64,000 bases of DNA from an uncultured Oscillospiraceae bacterium (GTDB taxonomy: Bacteria > Bacillota > Clostridia > Oscillospirales > Oscillospiraceae). The position numbers were made by a program, and so were the translations under genes. Positions 6,117 to 18,100 of the stretch are shown here, one piece after another. Numbering within the stretch: position 1 is the stretch's first letter; every line of letters begins with the position of its first letter. The stretch covers positions 62,001 to 126,000 of the forward strand of contig CANRFC010000001.1 of the NCBI GenBank assembly GCA_947629795.1, read 5' to 3'. The notes beneath the pieces were generated by a model, which was not told where the DNA came from, made no database searches, and saw only the letters and a program-made list of their open reading frames with translations.

Positions 6117-9100
6117 CAGGTGTTGGGATCGTAGTGCTGAAGGATGGCCTCGTACCGGGAATCCGGGTTGTCGCGGTAGCAGGACTTGTTCGCCGTCATG
6201 CCCCAGTACATCAGCAGATAGCTCAGGTCGCTGGTGTTCAGGTACTTGTTGCCGTCGAAGTCCAGGACGGTGGGATCCCAGGTGCCGGCCTTGGCAGCCA
6301 GAACCATGGCGGTCTCGGCCACCAGGTCAGCCACCTCGTCGGAATCCAGAGCCAGATCCCGGCTTACCACGGTCTTGACCAGCAGATCCATGACGCTCAC
6401 GGTCTCCTCCTCGGGCTCGGTCTCGGCCTGGTCGGCGGGCTCTTCCGCCACGATCTCGGGCTCCTTGACCTCGCTTTCGGTCTTCTCGACCTGGGTCTCG
6501 GTCTTCTTGACCTCGGTCTTGGCGGCGGTGGAGGAACTGGTCTTGGAGGTCTCGGACTTGGCAGGCTTGCTGACGGACTCGGTCTTCGCGGGCGTGGAAG
6601 CCTCGGTCTCGCTCTCGCTGTCGGAGGTCTCGGACTCGTCGGACCGGGCAGGCTCGCTGCTCTCGTCGGAGGTCTCAACAGAGGTCTCGGTGGAGGTCTC
6701 TGCGGAGGTCTCATCCCCGCTGCCGGAGGTCTCGTCGGAGGTCTCGTCAGCGCTCTTATCCTCGCTGTCGGAGGTCTCATCGGACTGGCCGGCGCTCTCG
6801 CTGGCCGCGGGCTCGTCGGGCTCGGTGACCGCGGCGGGCTCATCGGCAGGCTCGGACTCGGCGTGGTGGAGCTCGGCGACCTCGGCGGCCTGGACCTCCA
6901 CGGTCTCCTCGACCTCAGCGGCGGGCTCCTCCGTCTCGGCGGAGACTTCGGCGCTCTGGTCGGCGCTCTCGGTCTTGCCGGACTCCTCAGTGGAGCTGGG
7001 CTTCTCGGCGGAGCCGGGCTCGTCGGCGCTGCTGTCGGTCTCGGACTCCTCGGTCCTGTCGGAACCGCTGTCCTCAGTGGTCGTGTCGGCCTTGTCGGCG
7101 GTGGCGCTGTCGGCGGGCTTCAGCTCCGCGTCAGAGACGTCGGTCTGGGTCCCGTCAGAGCTGCTGTCCTCGGTGGTCGTGCCGGCCTTGTCGGCGGTGG
7201 CGCTGTCGGCAGGCTTCAGCTCCGCGTCGGAGACGTCGGTCTGGGTCCCGTCAGAGCTGCTGTCCTCAGTGGTCGTGCCACCCTTGACAGCGCTGTCGCC
7301 GTCGGCGGGCTTCAGCTCCGCATTGGGGGCGTCGGTCTCGGTCTCGTCGGCGCTGCCGCTGTTCTCAGCGGGCTGCTCGTCGGTGCTGTCGGTATCGGAG
7401 ACGTCGGGCACGGTGGGCTCGGTTTCGGTCCCGGTGCCGGGCACAACGGGCACCTCAGCAGGCTCGGCGACCGTGAGCTCACAGACCTGATAGACCAGGA
7501 ACATGGGCATCGCGCCGTCGGCGGTGTACATGGCGATGGCGTAGAGGTACTTGGTGCCGGCGCTGGCGAAGGTGTAGCCGTTCGCGGCATTCACCTGGCT
7601 GGTCTCCTCACTGGTGAGCTCGGTCTCGCTGGTGGCGTTGGGCACGGTGCTGACCACGTAGGTCACGTTCTCCAGGTCAATGCCGTTGTAGGTCACCTGG
7701 ATGCCGGCCAGGTCGGCCAGGGCCAGGGTGTCGCCCACGGTGAACTCCGTTGCGGTCGGGCTGCCGGTGTGTCTGAGCAGCTCGGCGGCGGTGGCCCGGC
7801 GGACGGTGACCTCGACGCCCAGGCGGTAGAGCACCAGGGTCTGGTTGGCGCCCAGGTTATCGTCGGTGTACTCCACCACAGCGTAGAGGTAGTAGATGCC
7901 GGTCTCATCCGCGGTGAAGGTGTGACCGCTGGTGACCTCCAGGCCGTTCCTGGTCAGGCCCTCGGCGTCACTGAGCTGACGGTAGGTGCTCAGGAAGTAC
8001 CGGACATCGCCGAAGCTGGGCTCCTCGGGGAACTGGGCCAGGATCTCGTCGGTGGGCGTATCGTAGTCGCTCAGGGCCCGGCCGGCGTACTTCAGGGTGA
8101 TGCCGGCGAGGTCGGCGGCGGTGATGGAGTCGCCCTCCTTGAAGGTGGTCTGGCTCAGAGTGCCGGTGTGGGTCATCTTGGTGGCCACCACACGGCCCAC
8201 CAGCTCGCGGTAGACGCCGTCCATGGCGGTGGAGAACTGGTCGAAGAGCTCCATGTCCTTCTCGCCGATGACGCCATCGTGATCCAGGTCGCCGGGACGC
8301 ATGGCCATGGCACCGAAGTCGTACTCGGCCTCAGCCCAGGTCCGGTAGATCAGGATGTTGTCCAGGGTGTAGTCCAGATAGCCGTCCCTGCGGAAGACCA
8401 GCATGTAGGTACCGGTCTGGTCCACATCGCCGTCGTCGCTGAACTCGATGTGGTACTTGCCGGTGTCCTCGGCGGTCTGGCCCACGTAGGTGGACAGGAG
8501 CAGGCCCTCAGCGATGAGCTTATCCAGCTTGTCGGTGAAGGTGTAGGTCTTGCCCTCCTCGATCCAGCCCTTGCTCTCGGCGAACTGATCCCAGAACTCG
8601 TCCACGGTGTAGAGCTTCATCTCCTCGGCCTTGCGGTAGAGGGTGTACTCAGCGGTGTAATCCTTCTTGTAGCCGGTGATGGTGGTGCCGTCGGCTGCAT
8701 AGACGGGATTATACTGGCTGGCGGTGGAGATGCTGCCCTTCACATGGGTCTGGAGGATGAGCTTGTCGGGATCGTCGGCCTTGTCGCGGAAGACGGTGAG
8801 GTAGTAGGTGCCTTCCTTGCCGGTGAGCTTGTCGGTGACGGTGAACTGGAAGACCTGGTCGCCGTTCTTGGACGGGTCGAGACGGAAGCGGTGCTTGATG
8901 ATCTTGTAATCATCGCCGCTGCTGGCGGTCTGCGGGTCGTCCACGCCGTACTCGGAGATGACCACCTGGTAACGGTAGTGGGTCTCGCCGGTGGTCTCAT
9001 CCACGTAGGTCTCGTCACTGGCCTCGGCGTTGAGGTAGATGTAGGTGTCCAGGACCTCCACCATGACGCCGTAGTCGGCGTACTGGGCGTTGCGGTCGGT

Positions 9101-12100
9101 GCTGTAGATGTCGTGCTTCTCCTGGCTGTCCAGCCACTCGGCCACCTCGTCCTCGGTGTGGCCGCCGGTGAGATTGCCATCGGTGTCATACCAGCTCTGG
9201 ACCATGTCGTACTCATCGCGGCCCTTGTCGGTGTCGTGGATGAGCCACATCTGCTCGTAGTGCTCGGGGATGTTGTCCTCGGTGTCCGACTTGGTGGTGT
9301 CGGTGACCCACATGTTCTCCAGGTACTCCTCGTTGATCCGGCGGACCCAGATGACATAGGTGGTGGCCTGGTCGGCGTAGCCCGGATCGCCCCGCTTGAG
9401 ACCGTCGGTGTGGACGGTGACGAAGACGAAGCTCTCCCGCTCGGCCTGATTGAGCTTGACAGTGAACACGGTGTCGGCGGCGGTGTTGTCGGGATCGAGG
9501 AACTGGTTGTTGTACACCACGCTGACATGCTTGGTGGCCGTGACGGCCGTCAGATCCAGGGCCAGATACTTGGCGGACATGGGAAGGGTGGTGGTATAGA
9601 GGTAGGCGATGTCCTTGTTGAAGCCGGTGATAGGCTTGGTCTCATCACTGTTCTTCAGGATATCCTTGTACAGGGTGCGGACATCGTCCTTCATGTACCA
9701 GCTGCCCCACAGGCCCACCTGGCTCTTGTCGGTGACGCTGGCGTCGTCAAAGTCCGCGCCCTTGGCGCCGGCCTGGACCAGTACGCCGCTGTTGGTGGTG
9801 TGGAGCTCGCCGGAGGCGGGATCCACGGCCTCGACGGCCTGATCCTTGTCCATGCCGAAGTAGAGGTCCAGATCCAACTGGCTGCTGCTGTCGCTGCGGC
9901 GCTCGCGGACCACCCAGATCTTGTAGTAGGAGGTGTTCAGGCCCTCGGTGACCTTGATGGTGACCAGAGTCTTGAAGTCCTCGTCCTTGTAGTAGGCGTC
10001 GCCGAAGTTCAGGTAGGCGTACTCACCGGAAGAGGTGAAGCTGTGGTCGAACTTGGAGGAGTAGAAGTAGCTCTCCGGGTAATCCTTGGTCACATCCTCA
10101 CTGGTGATGGAGACCTTCTGCTTGGTCAGGTCGAACTTGGTCTGGAGCCAGACCTCGTTGATCCGGTGATCCAGGACCAGCAGGTAGTAGGGATGCTCGG
10201 GATCGAAGTTGGGGCTGACGTCCTCCACGATGTTCTGCTCAAGGATGTCGTCATACTTGGGCCCGGTCATGATGGCGCCGATCTGGTACAGGGTCTGCTT
10301 GGTGTCCACCTTGCCCTCGGAGGTGTCCTTCCTGGGATCGGGCTGGTAGGCGGACAGGTCCTCCAGCTGGGTGAAGAGGATGGGCACGTCGGTACGGGTC
10401 ATGTGGATGACGTAGACGCCCACGCGGTAGTCGGTGATGACCTCCTTCTCGTCATCGGTCAGGTTGGCCGGGAGATTACCGGCAGTGTAGATGACCTTGC
10501 CATCCTTGTCAAGATAGTTGCCGGTGGCATCCTGACGGTAGCCGTAGGGGTAGGTCAGAGTGACTTCCACGTCGAAGAAGTCCAGATCCCAGGGCAGGTA
10601 GTTCTGGGTGTCGTCGCCGGGATAGAGCTCCACGGGCCCAGTGGCGTCCACCAGGGTCTTGCCGTCCTCGGTGAGGGTCTCCTGGGGGAAGTAGCCCACG
10701 AAGTCGTTGTGGCCGAAGGGATTGCCGTCCTTGTCCAGCATGGTGTAGCGGTAGATCTTGTCCTGTCCGTTCTCCTGCTCGAAGGTCTCGACATAGCCCT
10801 CCTCGCCGACGCGGATGGTATGGGTGGTGCCCTCGCCGTCGGTGTAGGTGTAGTCGATCAGCTTCTTGTAGAGGGCGGTCATCTCGATCTTGCCGCCGCG
10901 CCAGTTCTGGACCTCGGGGTCAAAGTACTCGGCCTTGGCGTGGACGCCGTAGCCCTCCTGGAGCTTGTAGACCTTACCGGTGTACTCCCGCTTCAGGGTC
11001 TCGAACTTCTCGTTCATGCGGGCGTTGACCAGGGTGATGTCGTCCACGATGGGCGAGTCGGTGGGATAGACGGTGAGGATGTACTCGTTGACCAGCTCGT
11101 AGCCGCTCTCGGCGTAGTGGATCACCCGGAAGCGCAGGGTGGTGGGCAGAAGCTCCACATTGCCCTCGCCGTCCACGGTCTTGTTGAACGGGAAGACCTT
11201 GTAGCTGGCGTCGCTCTGGGTCAGGGTGTAGCGGCTGCCGGCTTCGTCGAAGACCTCGATGTAGGTGTTGTCCTTGGTCAGCGGCGCCACATCGAAGAGC
11301 TCCACGTCCTCGGCGTAGGTGGTAGCACTCTCGGGCAGGACCGAGGCGAAGATCCGGAAGTTCTCGCCGGCGGCGGTGGCCCGGTAGTAGAACACGTCAC
11401 CGCGGAACATGGTGGTGAAGGTACCGGAGTCCACGTTGCTGCCGTCCTGGCTCAGGGAGATGCTGCCCAGCTGCGGGCCGGTGAGAGGCTCGTCGGTGTA
11501 GACGATGCTGCCGTTCTCATCCCGCACCGGCTGGTTGGTACCCTTGTGGACGAGCTCGCCATTGCTGTTGTACCGGTCCACATCCAGCTCGGGCTTCCTG
11601 GGCGCCTCGGCGTGGAAGACGTCCACCACATAGCTGACGTTCTGGACGGTATACACAGCGGGAGTCAGGCCATCATGGGAGGCGTCGCTGGCCATCAGGA
11701 CGTAGTCCACACGGATGTCCAGGCGCTCCTGGTAGGTGGTCATGGGCAGGTCGCTGACGATGTAAGTGCCAAACTTCTGGTGCTTATCATCCTCGTAGAC
11801 GCTGCTCTCATCCAGGACGGCCAGGTGGCCGTTGACGCGGACCCGGGTCTCCAGCCTGTTCAGAGCTTGGCTGCTGTCCTCCTTCTTCCAGGACAGGACC
11901 ACGGGCAGGCCCACATTGGCGGTGACGGCCACCGAGTAGGTGTCGGGGCCCTTCTCGTGGGTCACGGGGTCCTCCTCGTGGGTCTTGGGCAGGAAGGCGT
12001 CCACCTTGCTGTAGCCGGACACCAGAGCGGTGTCGAGCTTAACGCTGCCCTCGGTCTCGGCGGTGTTGCCGGTGAGGGTCACAGACTGGATGATGTTGTA

Positions 12101-15100
12101 GGGATACTCGGTGTAGCCCGCGATGGCGAAGTCGTCGTTGCCGCGGATGATGGTGACGGTGTAGTTCTTCATGCTGCCGTCCGCAGCGGTGACGTTGACG
12201 ATGGCCTGGGTGTCGCCGGACTGAGCCAGGTTCACGGTCCAGCCGTCCTTGCCGGTGTCCTTGGCGTGGCCGTTGACGGTGATGACCGCGTCCTTGTGGG
12301 CGGCGTTGGCGGTGAAGAACACGCTGTCGGCATCCTCGCTCACGTACAGGTAGTAGTTGTACTCGTTGAAGGCGAAGTCAGTGGTGAACTCCCGCTTGGT
12401 CTCGGTGACGGTGCCGTCACTGCCCTTCACCCTCTGAGTGGCGGTGAGGGCGGACAGGGCGGTCTCAACGGTGGTGGTCTCGCCGGTCTCCTCATCGGTG
12501 GTGGTCTCGGTGGAGACGCCGTCGGCAAGGTCGATCTGGATGCCGTCCTTGCTCATGCGGTGGATGACCACGGAGTAGACGCCGATGTAGTAGGGATAGC
12601 CGCCGTCGGGGATGGGCCGGTCGTCGTAGAGGTAGATGCGCACCACGTTCTCGCCCACCTTCAGGCTGAAGGTGTCCACGGCCTTGCCGGTGGCGGGATC
12701 GGTGAGGACGCTGATGTTCTTGCCGCCCACCAGCTTGGCGCTGGTCTCGCCGATGGTGGCCAGGATATCCACGTCCACCTCGCTGACGTCGTAGGGCACG
12801 GTGACGTTGTAGTTGTGGATGGAGCCGTGGTAGACGCTGGTGAGGGTGCCTTCGCTGACGCCGATGTACTCCAGCTCGGGCGGCAGGTACTTCTCGGGCA
12901 GGCGGACCACGTTGACGATGGTGCGCACCCGGGTCTCGGTCTTGTTGCCGTCGGCGTCCATGCCGTAGGCCATGACCTCGATGTTGTTCTCGTTGCCCAC
13001 CTGGAGCGGGATCTCCAGCTTCCGCCAGCCGCTGAGCTCCTCAGCCAGCTTGGCCTCGGCGGAGGTCAGGTCGGTGACGTCGTCCACGTTGATGCTGGCG
13101 ATGCGCAGCTCGGCGGCGTTCTCGGCCTTGGCCCAGGCGTAGAGGTGATCCACCTCATAGGGCACGATCACATTGTAGTAGTAGATGCCGTCGTCGAAGG
13201 CGGGCAGCAGGACCTGATCGTCCTCTTCCTTGCCGTACAGGTCCATGTTGACCCGCAGGCCGGTGATGATGGGATCGGGCCGATCGGCGGGAGCGGTGAA
13301 CTCGGCGTCGCCGCGGTTGATGACCACGGTGTAGGTCCGCTGCGCGCCCTCCAGGCCGGTGATGACCACTTCCACGGTGTTGTCGCCCAGCATCAGGTCG
13401 CGGACGGTGAAGTCCTGGCCGGAGGCCACATTGTGGCCGTTGACGGTCACGTTGTAGCTGCTGGTCTCGTAGGTGCGGACATAGCCGGTCTCGCCGTACT
13501 TCTTGCCGTTGGCGTCGGTGACATACTTGCGGCCGTTCTCATCGTAGACAAACATGTTGCCGGTGGCCGTATCGGTGACGGTGGTATTGGCCAGGGCCGG
13601 GTAGAGCTTGTAGTAGGTCCCGGTGACGGCGGAGACGTTGACCTCGGTGGTCTCGGTAGGCACGTTGACGTAGTAGAAGTTGGTCTCCTTCTCGAAGGTG
13701 GGATTGACCTCGAAGAGCTTGGTGCCGCCGGTCTCGCTGACCTTCAGGGTGGTCTTGTCGGCCAGGGTGGGCACGTTGCTCTCGTCGTCGGTGGCGTCCC
13801 GCCAGGTGGCCACCCGGTACTCCTTCTTGGTGACCTGGCCGTCGGCGGCGGTGACCTCCACCACGAAGAGGAAGTCGGTCTCGCCCTCGGGCAGGCTGCT
13901 GACCTGGAAGCTCCAGGTGTGGGTCTCGGCATCCAGGTGCAGCTTCTGGGAGGCGGTGCCGGTGCGGTCGCCGGTGACGGGATCCACGGAGGACCAGTAC
14001 ACGGTGACCTGAGCCCGGGTCTCCTCCTCGGGCCGCAGGGTGGCCCGGAAGTACAGCTTGTCGTTGAGCTCGTACTGGTAGACGAAGCGGCCATTCTCGT
14101 CCTTGATGGGCTCGCCGTTCTCATCCAGGAGCTTCACGGGCAGGCCGTTCTCATCCAGGACCAGCTCGTCGGAGTACATGGGATAGCTCAGGAAGTAGTT
14201 GACCAGCTCGCTGTTCCACACGGGAGCCAGGTGGCCGCCGGTGGTGTTCTGCATCCAGATGATGTCGCCGGTGTCGGACCGGGTCTCGGTGTGGGCGCCG
14301 TGGGTATCCTCGCCGTAGCCGGTGTCCTCGCCGTAGGTGACCTCGTACTCGTCGGTGGGATAGGCCACGTAGAGCTCCACCTCATAGGCCCGCTTCTGGG
14401 TGACGGTGGAGACCTTGCCGTTCTTGTCGGTCACCTTCTGCAGGGTCTTGGCGGTGATGGTCACCCGGTTCTCGCCGGGATGGAGGGTGATGCCGTTGGC
14501 CTTGGCTACCTCGGTCCACTCGGTGAGGTACTCGCCGCCCACGGTGCGCACCCGGAGCTGGGTGATGTAATCGCCGTCGTCCTGGCCCCGGGCCACCAGA
14601 TCGGCGGTCTGCTCGCCGTCCTCCACGGCCACGAAGTAGTCGTAGATGTTCTCCCGGAACAGAGGCACGGTGGGATCGCTCACCGCCAGGTTGGACAGGT
14701 GGGTGTCGGTCTCGCCGCTCAGGTCGCGGTAGACGGCCAGGGAGGCGTAGAAGGTGTTGTAGCCGGTCTCGGTGTCCACCAGCTTGATGACGTACCAGTT
14801 GTCGTTGTCGGAATAGCTCAGGGCGTAGTTGCTGAACTGGGCGCCGCTGATGGGCTTCCACTCGCACTCGTGGTCGAAGCTGTTGTAGGTGGCCATGTCG
14901 GCGATGAACGCCTGATAGCCGCTGTTCAGCACGTAGGGCAGCACGAACAGGGACAGGGAGCCCTCGGTGTCGATGGTGTTGGCGTAGTAGTTCCTGTCGC
15001 TGCTGTGGTCGGAGGCGGAGCGCACCAGGGCGGCGCCGTCCAGGGTCATGTCGCCGAAGGGACTGAACTGCTTGCGCTCGGCCAGGGTGGCCACGTTGGT

Positions 15101-18100
15101 GACCCGGCTCTCGCTGGCGGCGTTGCGGGTGAAGTGCAGGTAGTACACGGTGCTGCCGCCCCGGGCCTCGTTGACGTAGCTGACGGTGATCTCCACCCAG
15201 AAGGTCTCCTCGGGGGCGAGGACGGGCACGGTGATGGTGCCGTTCTCCACATCCAGGACCACGCCCACGTCGCCGGTGATGGCGCCGTTGCGGTAGGTGG
15301 TGTAGCTGACGGTGTAGTCCTCCTTGGGAGCGTACACCACGGGCTTCAGGGTCAGCTCGTGCTCCATGAGAGCGGAGGCCGCGAAGAAGTAGGTGGTCAG
15401 GTCGGGATCGAAGACCGGCGAGAAGTCATAGTAGGCGTTCTGGCCGTTCTCGGGATGGATGATCTGGATGTCCATGAGCTTGGCGGCGTTGGCGTCCGGC
15501 TTCCGGCGCATGGTGACCTTGTAATCCTGGGTCTTCATGCCGTCCTCGGAGGTGACCCGGATGCGCAGGTCGTTGCGGCCCACCTGGAGCTCCACGCCCC
15601 GCAGCTCGTTGCGGTAGACCACCTCGGTGCCCGGCGCCAGCTCGTAGTCGGTGCCGTCCACGGTGGTGACGGTGGTGATGCCGGTGGTCTCATCGGTGAC
15701 GATGCTCCGGATGGTCTCCTTCTCCAGGGTGACCTTGCTGCCGTCGGCCAGAGTCAGGTCGGCCTTGGGATCCAGCTCGCCCACGGTGCCGTCGGGCAGG
15801 GTCACGGTGGCGGTGGCGCCGTCGCAGGGCAGGATGTCGGTGAAGTCGATGCTGCTCACCGGGTTCTCCACCACGATGGAGTAGTTGGGATTGATGGGCT
15901 TGGCCACGAAGTCAGGCGTCAGGTCGGCGGGGATGATGGACTTCAGGTCGGGATCGTCGGGATCCACGTGCTCGCCCTGGAGGTTCACCAGGTAAGCGTC
16001 GTTCCGGTAGCGGTAGATGTGGAGCATGAACTGCCGGCCGGGATCCTCGCTGTCGTTCCGGTTGTCCTTCACCCGGACGGGGATCTCCATGTAGTCCTTG
16101 CCGGGCTCCAGGGCGAAGACGAAGGCCTTCTCCTGAGGCGCGGGCATCATGGAGAAGTTGTTGGTGCCCTTGGTCGAATCGTTGGGGTTGACATCGCTGT
16201 TCCGCCACTCGGTGGTGCCGATCTTCACCATCTGGAGGTTGTTGGTGTTGTCCTTCATGGTGGTGACCCGGACACGGACGTACTCGGTGTCGTAGGGCAC
16301 GCCCACCACAAAGGCGTCTTTCTGATCCTCATAGGCCCACTTCTCGCCCAGGGTCCACTCGGCCTGACGCGGGTTGTAACGGTCGGTGGTGGTGGGCAGA
16401 TAGGTGCCCTCGTGGGTATCCACCTGCATGCGGACCATGTTCTCGTCCACCTGCTGGATGGTCAGGGAGTAGATGCGATACTGCTCGATGGTGGTGGTCT
16501 TATCGTAGGTGCTGGTCTCGCTGTCCACCAGCTTATAGGTGATGGCGGTACGGGTAACGATGCCGGTGTGCTCGTCCAGCCCGTTTTCGTGGACCTTGCT
16601 CGGGGCGTAATTGTTGCTCCACACCACGGAATCGCTGGCGCCGCCGGGGACAGTCACACGAACGGTGGACTCCAGAGTGGCGGAGACCTTGATCTGGACC
16701 TTGCTGGGCTGGTTCTCATCGCCCACCAGGGAGACGGCGGTGATAACGGCGGGCTCGCCCACCTTGACAGCGCTTTCGCTGCCCACGGTGTAGCTCTTCT
16801 CGGCGGAATTCACTTCATTGACCAGGAAGGTCTTGGCGTAATCCAACTGGGTGGCCAGAGCCTGGACCTCAGGCTTGCTGCCCGCCTTCACGTAGGCCAG
16901 GTAGGTGCCGTCGGTCTTGCGGATGGCGTTGGCGCCGTCCACACGGACCCACTCCAGAGACAGGTCGATCTCCTGCCGTTCGATGCTGATGAGGTAATCG
17001 CTGGTGGTGCCCTTCTCGCTGGTGACCCGGACGATGAAGTCGTTGGTGCCGGGCTCCAGGTTGGTCTCGTGGGTCAGGCTCAGGTCGTTGCCCCGGAGCT
17101 GGACCTCGCTGCCGTTGGCCAGGGCCTTGTACAGGGCCACACGGGCGCCGGTGCCCACGTGATCGTGGTTGATGTAGGCGAACAGGGTGGCCTGGGTCAC
17201 GGCGTAAGGCACCACGTAGTTGTAGGTCCACTCATAGGCGCCGCCCTTGACGCGGGAGGTGGGATTGTACCCATACACGCCCATCTTGGGATACCAGTTG
17301 TCCTCATCGTACTGCTCATCGGTGGGCTTGAGGGAGCTGTCGTCGGAGAGGACGTGGTAGACCACCTTGTAGGTCACGGTGTGACCGGTGGCGGGCACCG
17401 TCAGGGTAATGGGGATCTCCAGGTAGTCCTCGACCTCGTCCTTGCTGATCTCCATCACCCGGGTGCTCATCTGCTCGGTGGCCTTGTAGGCATCCTCCGC
17501 GCCGCTGGTGTCGGGCTCGCCGATGTGGACCATGACCTTCTCGTCGGCCATGGCGGCCTCATAGCGCACCTTCCACTTGGTCTCGATCTGGTCGGAATAA
17601 GAGATGTCGTCATAGAGCGGATTGTGCTGGTCGGCGATAAGGTTCCTGTCAAACGCGGGATCGCTTTCCTGCTCGCCGGCAAGGATGATCTTGGTCTGCT
17701 GATCCAGCCAGTCTTCCCTCTTGCCGCTGAAGTCCCTTGCCAGGGCGGTGTAGATCATATTGTAGAACTCGTTGTAGACCTCCATCTGGTAGTAGGCGCT
17801 GTAGACCTCGCCCATCTGCTCCACCAAACGGGTGTGAGAGGTGGTGGCGTCGGCGAAGACCCGCAGGGAGCCGCTGCCGTCATCGTTGGTGGTGTAGTCG
17901 AAGCGGTAGTCGCCCAGCACCCGCGGCGTGAAGTGCTTGCCCATGAAGCTGATGTAGGTGCCCTTCGTGGCATCCGGCTTCTCGGCGTCGGTCAGCTCCT
18001 TCACGTCGAAGACCTGCAGCTTGTCAAGGTACACGTCCAGGTTGAAGTAGTTGATGATGACCACGTAGTTCCGCTCGGGATAGGTGCCGGTGGTGGGCGT

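Noticed and set aside
6234..7490. 418-residue open frame on the plus strand
   Set aside because: It is antisense to the Ser/Glu-rich stalk; long frames opposite GC-rich low-complexity sequence are expected, and it has no ribosome binding site or domain.
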